Of a stretch of 64,000 bases of DNA, positions 56,101-64,000 are shown piece after piece (the stretch's first letter is position 1; each line of letters starts with the position of its first letter). The translations under genes were made by a program, and so were the position numbers. Where the stretch lies: the NCBI RefSeq assembly GCF_021018805.1, contig NC_086257.1:19567193-19631192 (forward strand), in the 5' to 3' direction. Source of the stretch: Prinia subflava (Eukaryota; Chordata; Aves; Passeriformes; Cisticolidae). The notes beneath the pieces are model-generated. The model made no database searches. It was given only the letters and a program-made list of their open reading frames with translations, and had not been told where the DNA came from.

Positions 56101-58550
56101 CATTTCCCTTAAACCTGTTAGGAAGAAGGATATTGTTTTGGGGCAATGATTTTTTTAAAAAAAGCTTTAGGACAACTTTCAGTGTTGCTTACAGTCCTGT
56201 GTTTCTTCCCATGGGATTTCTCTTTTGAACACTTTCAAGTATGTGTGAAGGGCTTCCTACAAATGTGAATAAGCTAAATGTGGATTCATTTCCAGTTCAC
56301 CACCTTCCGAAGCGTGGCATTTTCTGTCTTCCAGTTGGCCACAGAAAGCATCACAATTGAGTATTAACTTTGTTGTCTTGAGAAATCATTTCTCTTGAAT
56401 GCTTCCAGTGTCCAGTATTTTAAAAGCTTTTTCTCACAGCTAAATTCCCAAGCTGCTGAGTCAGATGATAAAAAAAAGATAATAAAAAACTAAATTTCTC
56501 CATTTGAAGCTACATGCAGTCATTGTTTTCAAACAACTTTTTTTTCTGATGTGATGTTCATATACAAGAATGTATAGATTAGATTATAAAGGAAAATAGG
56601 AGTGCTTGTGCTTGGTTAGAATACACTGCTTTGCCTGGCCAATCATAAATATCCCGTTATCTTGGTGCAATTGGTCATTTGTTTGCTCCCTGACATCTGG
56701 AGTTTTGCTGTGGCAGCAGCTGAAGCTTTGTGCTTCATATCCTTGAGCTCTGACAGTAAATCAAGAAGAACCTCTGAAGCAGAAATGGATTGTGATGCAC
56801 AGATGAGCCTGGTGGCACAGTTTCACAGAGACAGGAATCTGGGAAAAATAAAGTCCTTAATGCCAGGCAGTGTCAAGCTAGGACATACACACAGAGCTGC
56901 TTCATTCAGCTAGATTGTTGTATATGACTGTCTCAACACATATCCAATGAAGTTTTAAGTTTCCTGTGGCTGTGAGCAATAGGTGGGAATGGCAGCTTGG
57001 GGAAGAGCCCTCAGCTGGCAGGAAAGAGTCTTTGGATACAGCCACCCTGTCACCCTCTGCTTTACCTATAACAGAGAAAAAGTTTAACAAGAGATTTTCC
57101 CTGCTTTGTGTCTGACACTGGTGAGTGAAGCAGTGTTAAGTCCTTGCTTTGAGATTGATCATAGCTACTGTTTTTACCTCCAGAAGGTTTGTTACCTGCT
57201 GTAGAAATAAAATGCATTTCTTTGCCATGCTTTCCTCTTAACAAATCTACTGCTGGCTGCATCTCATCTCCTTGTTATCTTCCTGATTCTGACAAATGGT
57301 TTGATTTGTTTCTGCAGGAACTGGAGTTAATCCGATTGATTTATAAATCTCCCAGCTACTCCTTTTTTCTCTCTTTAAAGAACTGCTCTATGCTGATCTT
57401 TTTTCAGTCTTTCAGTAGCTTATCCCTCCTCTGTAGGATCAAAAAGATGAATGCTAATAGTTCTTTGATAGCTTCCACCAGCTCTTTTGGCAGCCTCGAT
57501 GGTGTTTGTCAGGCTGAAAGTTTTTGCTCATTTCATTACCAACCATTTCCTTGCAAAGTAATGTTTTAAATAAAGGTTCATTCAGAAAGCCACTGAAATT
57601 GCAGGGCTCTCCTCTGTAGATTGTTTTCCAGTGTTCATTGTTGACATATTCTTTTTCTTTGGACTTACTTCTCCTCCAGATTTTACTTGAGAGTGATTCC
57701 TTATTCTTCACGTCTTTTACAGCTCTTTGACTTGATCTCTCTGATTTTGCCCATACACTCTTTTTTAGTGAATAAACACATCTTTCTCACTCTTTTTAAA
57801 TTCTCTATAACTTTAACTAAATAAAATAATTTATCTAAGTGAAAAAAGAAAACACCCTCTCTCTACACACTTTTCAAGCCTTTCTTACACTTTCCTGGGT
57901 TGTCCTCATCCCACACTTATTTATGTGAAGCTGCTATTTTTTCTGCCACACCATAGATATCTTCTGATCATCATCCATGATCTACCTTCTCCATTCTTCT
58001 CCTTCCCTCCAGCCAAAAATCATGGGCAACTGCTTCCTGCTGGCTGCCAGACTTGATGACTTTAGTGCCCAAAAAATAACAAAAGTTAATGCTTGAACTT
58101 TTCTAAAAATGTCTCCTTGCTCTCACTTTGGCAGAATCTGTTCCTTAAACCGAAATTGAATTTATGAGAATTTTGATGCCTCTAAAACCACACTCTCTAA
58201 TGGTTTTACTGCTTTTTGAAAAAAAATCACCATGATCTAATTGCATTATTGGAAATGATTGGAGCACTGTAATATATGGGGGAGAGTTTCTGTGGTCTCT
58301 GAGAAATCTTTTATTCAGCCAAAAAGACCATCTAATGCTTACAGGAAAGATACTTGGAAGAGCTTTTTTTAATTAAAGGGAGTGGGAAAGTGTCATGAGA
58401 AGACTTTACTCGAGGGTGCATTCAAGAGAGAGATTTGGGCTGCAGGGATGGAAACTGCTAGTTGCAAGACAAGAAAAGTATATTTAAAGGTCAGGAAACA
58501 ATTTGTAGTTCAAGAGCAAAAGCTTCTGAAAGCTCTTAATTCCAGATGTA
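47131..58550. other. Intergenic sequence, no gene recognised
   Basis: Open frames reach about 205 codons (49167) but none carries a recognisable domain or repeated exon-intron pattern. The 47.13-47.25 kb flank of the minisatellite remains GC-rich. AT-rich, non-repetitive patches near 51.48-51.70, 53.54-53.64 and 55.13-55.42 kb look like weak candidates for conserved non-coding sequence. No transposon with intact features was found. Confidence 0.55.
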
Positions 58551-58554
58551 ATTA

Positions 58555-58760
58555 CCCTCTGTGAAGCAGGGCATTAGCACTCCATGTTGCCCTAATTAGT
58601 TTACTAGACCACATATTCCAGGTGAACCATGCTTGCAATTGGCCTGGTGCTTGTTTGTGATTAACAAGCATTCAGATGAAAAATTGAATGTCATGTGAGC
58701 ACTACTCCAAGCTCAGTAAATGTCAGGCAGCCGAGATAGTCAGGAAGCAGCAGCAGCAAA
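58555..58760. promoter_or_regulatory. Candidate conserved non-coding element
   Basis: Contains the palindrome CTAATTAG at 58592-58599, then GCAATTGG and GATTAACAAGC in non-repetitive sequence. Support is motif content only. Confidence 0.2.
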
Positions 58761-59450
58761 ACACCACACAAAAAAAAAGCATGAGCTGTGCATAAGAGGA
58801 GCCTTCTAGAATTCCTGGCCTAAAATGAGAGGGTATGGAAACAGAGACAGTCTAGTGAGGAGCTGTAACTTAAAATATTAATACTGGCAAAGAACAGAAG
58901 AACAACTCCACTTACTTTATCTCAAGCCATTAGCTTTGATTTAGTGCAGCCAGGGAAGCCTTTCGGTACTTTCCGTGCTATCTTCACACTCCAGCTTAAT
59001 AGCATTTGTTTAAATGAGGAGTGGTCCCTCAAGCAATATTTCTCTTTAAGAGGCAAGTCCCAGCACAGAGTAATAAGTAAACTGGGAACAATATATTTTA
59101 AAAGAAGAAATAGATTCTGCCAGCTCAATTTAAGGAAATATTTATTACACATAATTTCTCAACTGTTTTCTGAGTAAGCAGTATGAAATGATCCTTATGA
59201 ACAGCAAAATGGAAGGAGGAAAAAAGTGTGCACCATTATGGGGGGTTTAATCTTCTATGTGTCTGCCTGTTCTGAATGAAGTCTTTACTTACATGAACTA
59301 ATGACATCTGCCCTGGATGTCTCAGAAATTTTAGTCCCCAAATGACCTTGTTTTTAACACTACTATGCACCTACAACCTCCCTTTCATGTTTTGCTTTCT
59401 AATAAATGACAACAAGCTTGGTGATTTTAAGGGAAGGAAAGAGGTGTTAG
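58761..59450. other. Intergenic sequence, nothing recognised
   Basis: Ordinary AT-rich sequence with short chance frames and an A-run near 58771-58779. Confidence 0.5.
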
Positions 59451-59480
59451 TCTTGTCTTGTCTTGTCTTGTCTTGTCTTG
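59451..59480. repeat. (TCTTG)6 microsatellite
   Basis: Six perfect copies of the pentamer TCTTG are followed by TCC. A likely polymorphic marker. Confidence 0.95.
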
Positions 59481-60285
59481 TCCATGACCAAATCTTTTCC
59501 ATCCCATTGAGCTGCAGGTGTGATGACACTTGGCAGGGTGGGAATGGAGTTGTTCTGTTTTGTGCTCGTGTGGCTGCTTTGGTCCCAAGTGAGAGTCTCT
59601 GTTTGCTGTGACTTATTAAAACCCACATCACCAGCTCCTTGCAGTTCATAGTTTCTTGTGAGTTTTCTGCTCTTTGCCTCCTCTGAGAAGCAAATAGGCC
59701 AAGTGTGAAACATGGGCTTAAAACATGTGCATCATGTAATCGTAGCATAGTTCAACAGCCTCACAATAACTGGGCTTTTTTCTTCTTCTTTATATAAACA
59801 TATTAAATTGGTATTGAGCTTCCAGGGCATCATTTTAGCTGTAGCTAAAAATACAATCAGTGCACCACATTTTGGCAGATTTAACACAGCAAAATTGTTT
59901 ATATGCAAAATGTTTCCTGCTGAGTGTCACAAATAATAATTTAGTTTAGAATGTGGCACCCCACAGATCCAAAAAACACTGCTGTGGAAGGATGATGTTG
60001 CTCCCTCTCCTCTTTCAAATGTTCTGGTATCTTGCTTTCCTGTCACTTTGAGCCTGGTAATTCCTTTGCAGACACGGACACAGATATTTTACAACTGCAT
60101 TATTAAATTAGTGATCACTTCCTTTCTTTTGCCTCCATGGGATTATGACAGAGTGTTCCTCTGACAGTGTATACCTCTTGTTCCTTTCTGTATCACTTTC
60201 GTAACTCTCAGGAACATCACTCAACTGATCAATGCAGTTTGTTAGAAATCTATGCAATTTTTAAAAACCCAGTTACATGTGGTTT
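59481..60285. other. Intergenic sequence, nothing recognised
   Basis: Non-repetitive sequence with no credible coding frame and no identified element. Confidence 0.5.
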
Positions 60286-60289
60286 AAAT

Positions 60290-60383
60290 TCTGTTTTGTT
60301 TTGGGGTTTTTTTGTTTTTTTGTGTGTGTTTTTTTGTGGGTTTTTTTTTTTTTTTGCCTTTTTTTTTTCTTTTTTTATTAATG
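60290..60383. repeat. T/G-rich low-complexity tract
   Basis: Long T runs are broken by G, GTGTGTG and GGG. It is the same composition class as the tracts at 2.7 and 39.9 kb. Confidence 0.85.
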
Positions 60384-60385
60384 TA

Positions 60386-63300
60386 ATCAGACATCATGTT
60401 TGCTTTGCTCATTGGAGAGTGGTTGCTAATCTCAGAGCTGATGGCTTCAAGTTGTTGCAGTTGCCATTTTTTATTTCCTGTGACTTGCTCATATTTTTAT
60501 TTCTCTTTCATGGAAAGACACTTCAGTGAGTTTATCTTACTTAGTTCTTTCTCTAAGAACAAACTGGACAAGGATGGGTGAAACTGGTCCCACACTGGGA
60601 GTATACTGGAGAGTGCTGTGAGAAGTTACTACCTGAACCTAGGAAGCTTCAATCCCCCTCAATATGCAATGGGACATAGTCTCTGTGGCTGGGAGGGCAA
60701 TGGGAAGGTCACTGGTGACTCACCTTTCACTGCTGACAAGAATGCAGCAGGTAGGAAAGGCTGGATGGCTCTTTCAGTGCCCTTGTAAGTCATAAATAGA
60801 TTTAGACACAGGCCCTGTTCCTCATGGTGTTGTTGGTTCAGTTCTTCCTGATCAGTCTGGTGCTCCCAAAGGGTGCCAGACAGAGCAGCAAAGCTGCAGA
60901 TGCAGCTCCAGGGAGTGGCTGCTGGAAAGGATTTGTTCCCATCACTGCTGCCCATCTTGGGTCCTGACTGCCTGCAGGAGCTCTCCGCTCCTGGGGAGGG
61001 GCTGAGTGGAGAGAGGACAATGAGGGATCTGCAAGTGACAGGATTTGGTCACACATGGTGATGACAGCAGCCCCATGTAACTTCACTGTCTCCTTAGGCC
61101 AAATGGTGTTTGTCAGAGTGGCTGGGGTTAGGACATGAACCAACACTTGGTGAAGGAGTGTGGAATCCCTCTGGAAGGGGGGTGTAAAGGTGGATCTCAC
61201 CTTCCTCCTTTCTCTTACAAAAGGTGCTGTTCCTAGGAAGAACAGCACTAAGCCATTTAAATGCAGTTTTCAGCCAAAAGTTCCTGGTCAGGATCTGAGA
61301 ACAGCTAATTACAAGAGCCCTGCTGGTGCCTTGGGATTTCAGTCTGGATCCCTGTGGACCAAAATTATCACTGTCTTTTCCTATTGAACAACCATGTGAG
61401 TTTACATTTGAGAGTACATGGTGCAAGAAGGAGAATTAAAGCTACCTCAGAGAAGGGGAGGTGGGTACTGCAGGTTTATTTTCATATGTGAACTTTTTGG
61501 CTGTGACCCAAAATTGTTGCAATGGAAAATGATTGTCTGCTTTTTCATCATGTTCCTTTTTACTGTGAAGGGAACACCAAGTGTACCGTGTGCAAAGTTT
61601 TCTGTGATAAAAGATGTCATTTAAAAAGTCAAACTTAATTAATTATGAGGACTTCAGGCTGGACCAGAAATTGATATACCTTACAAATGAGAACAAGTTA
61701 ATAGGAGTGCAATTATTGCAGGAAGACTCTTGGTATTAGACACTGTTTGGATGTCACCTCATTCTGTTGTTTAGAAAAATTTATTCCAAAAATATTTTGG
61801 CAATGGAAAGGAGTGCAGTTCAGTGGAAAAGTGAGACAGATGAGAAATCTGAGCATAGTGGATTTAAATAGTATACCATAATGTGCCAGTAACAGTCAGA
61901 TTTTAACACTGAATATAATAGCAATATGGCTCTGCTCTGTCAGAGCCATTTTTATATTAAGAGCTTTCAGGTTTTTTGAGAGGTACAGATCACAATTGAA
62001 GTGTTCAGTTCCCATTTGAGTCCCCTTGAGCTTTGTTTCTCATCACACACAATAGTGGGAATGAATTAGATGTCATCCCTCTTTGTGTGCCCACAGAGTG
62101 TGTGGAAAAAGCTGCTCAAACTTGTTTGCTGCTGCTGTCCCGTGGAATATGATAGTTGAAATGTGGGTATGGGAGGTGTGACACAAAAAATCTGATACTG
62201 TCACAGCAAGGCTCCTCTTAAAATAGTTGTCAGAGCAGGGATGGAAGGGACATTCAGCTGAAGTAAAATGCTGCAGATCACTTTGTGTGCTTTCTGGAGA
62301 AGGAGAAATAGGACTTCATATTTACAGACCAACTACCTTGATCAGGCTCTTCACATACTTTGGTCAGTGTCCTTGCACTTCTTCAGATTCCTGGGGCAAA
62401 TTATTCCATGACATAAAGAAAATAATCCTCCAAAATCCTCCTTCATTTTTTCCCAGATGAAAATAAAATCCTGACGCTTTGGAACTTTGACCAAGGCTCA
62501 GCATAAATTTTAAAGTGACAAAATGTTCACTAGAAAAAACTAGTTGATAGAATCAGCAGCTTAGGAACAAGACACAGTTTTGAACCAGAATGTAATGGGA
62601 TCAGAGGGGAGAAATTAATGTCTTGTGGTTTGAGTATCAGGCATCCTTGATCACTGGATAAATGAATGAGTGGATGATATCCTAAAATCTATTGCATGAG
62701 CAGTGTCTGGAAGCATCTACTGCCCTGCCTCAATAATGGAAAAAAATGGATTCTTGGACTCCAGGATAGGGACAGGAATTGATTTAGAAGCAAGGAAAAC
62801 AGACAAACACACACATCTGCTCTGTTGTCTTTGCCAAAGAGATTTGATCAATAGAGTGATGATCAATAGCTAAAACCTTCTGCAATTCATGGTTAGGTAG
62901 CTTGAATTCTCAGCAGAATTGGAGCTGGAAAACCCAGCAGAATCTGTGCTTCACTGGAAGAAATAGTCAGAAGACAAAACCAAGCACTTAACTTAAAACA
63001 CAGGACTGCTCATGTGTTTGTTCCTCACTGAAAGAGAGAATATAACCTAAAAATCACCCAAATAGACAGCTTTGTAGGATGATTGTGTTTATCTGTGCTA
63101 ATCTACTTCGCTGGAAAAAAAAAAAAAAAGGTTTAAATGAGAGTTTTGGCAGAAGGAGCTGTTTATAAATGCATCCTGTGAGAGCTGCCCTGTACAGTGT
63201 GGGTGTAGGAACCATCCTGCTCCGTGCTGCTCCTCACTCTGGACACGGGGGAGACTTGGGGTGCACAGGGCACCCTGCAGAGCCCATGGTGCTGGGAGAG

Positions 63301-64000
63301 CAAGGGAGATATTTGGTTTAACCTTAATTATTTAGACACAATGCAGGTTTTCCATGTGGGCAAAAAGTTATGTAACGTTTACTTAGACTTTGAATCTCTT
63401 AATCTGTGGGGTTGCTTTTAAAGAAGTATGGGCTTTTTCTTTATTCATCTTCAAATGCTTTGGGATTTGAATTCACAGGATTTGTCAATGTAGGTACAAA
63501 ACACTTCTGAATTTCCATCTTCATGGCATGAAAGAAATAACATTTGTTCATTGTATTATATGCTGGAGTAAAAGCATCTTCAGCAGTATCAATCTATTAA
63601 TTTTCTTCATAAAATTAATCAATCTAAGTTGTTCCAGGTGGGCTTATTTCTCAGTTTACCCAGAGGTTTCCTCTTCTTTCCTCTGTGCTGTCGTTCACAA
63701 AATCAAAAGCAGACCCCAGAGCCATAGGGAGGCACAAGTCACAGAGTTGCAGCAATAATTAAACTTAATTTCAGATGGGGAAGGAGCCTAACACAGCAGT
63801 GCAAAAACCCCTTTCCACACAATAGAAAAATTACTTAGAGAAAATCTTTGTTTTTTCTCAAAGGTTGTTTGAAAAGGCTGAGATCCATTAGTTTTGAATT
63901 TTCAAAATCCTGGATGTGACTTAGCCATGTCCCATAAATTAAATGATAATAGATGTTCTGGGCAAGTCTAGTAAACCAAGAATGCACTGGGCTGTGCACA
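60386..64000. other. Intergenic sequence to the window end, no gene recognised
   Basis: Frames of up to 136 codons (60838-61248, - strand) show no family motif. A poly-A run lies at about 63115-63129. No mobile element was identified. Confidence 0.55.

Noticed and set aside
59451..59480. CRISPR-like or regulatory array
   Set aside because: It is a simple perfect pentamer microsatellite without spacers.

Overview
This is a vertebrate, most likely avian (probably passerine), nuclear genome window dominated by one recognisable gene on the + strand: TBL1XR1, the F-box-like/WD40 subunit of the NCoR/SMRT corepressor complex. The start codon is at 8692 and the stop codon ends at 26255. Fourteen coding exons, all with GT-AG introns, join into a 1,542-nt reading frame (513 residues plus stop) with no break. 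The bird assignment rests on a CR1-type LINE end, compact introns (the coding part spans 17.6 kb) and an LTR element of a kind I associate with birds. It is an inference, not a measurement.

Layout. Positions 1-8646 are non-coding sequence upstream of the first coding exon and probably the end of a 5'-UTR intron. They hold a CR1 fragment near 2.06 kb and low-complexity tracts. Positions 8647-26255 hold the coding exons. Intron 4 is a cluster of micro- and minisatellites, and intron 5 holds an LTR retroelement remnant with a tRNA-Met-like primer-binding site. Positions 26256 to about 31560 read as a long AT-rich 3' UTR with at least three AATAAA signals, interrupted by GC-rich islands near 29.0-29.35 and 30.3-30.6 kb. 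From 31.56 kb to the end I find no coding gene. This fits the gene-poor stretch known downstream of TBL1XR1 in other vertebrates. It contains AT-rich, homeodomain-site-rich segments that look like candidate conserved non-coding elements, a GC-rich compound minisatellite at 46.3-47.13 kb, GT-rich tracts and a (TCTTG)6 microsatellite.

Most notable points: coding exon 5 has 44 of 47 codons ending in G or C, while exon 6 has 6 of 21, with no sign of protein change. A two-codon uORF lies 12 nt before the main start. GC-rich tandem repeats sit in the 3' UTR. An inverted pair of POU-like octamers lies in the gene desert. I found no bacterial-type operons, CRISPR arrays or novel defence system.
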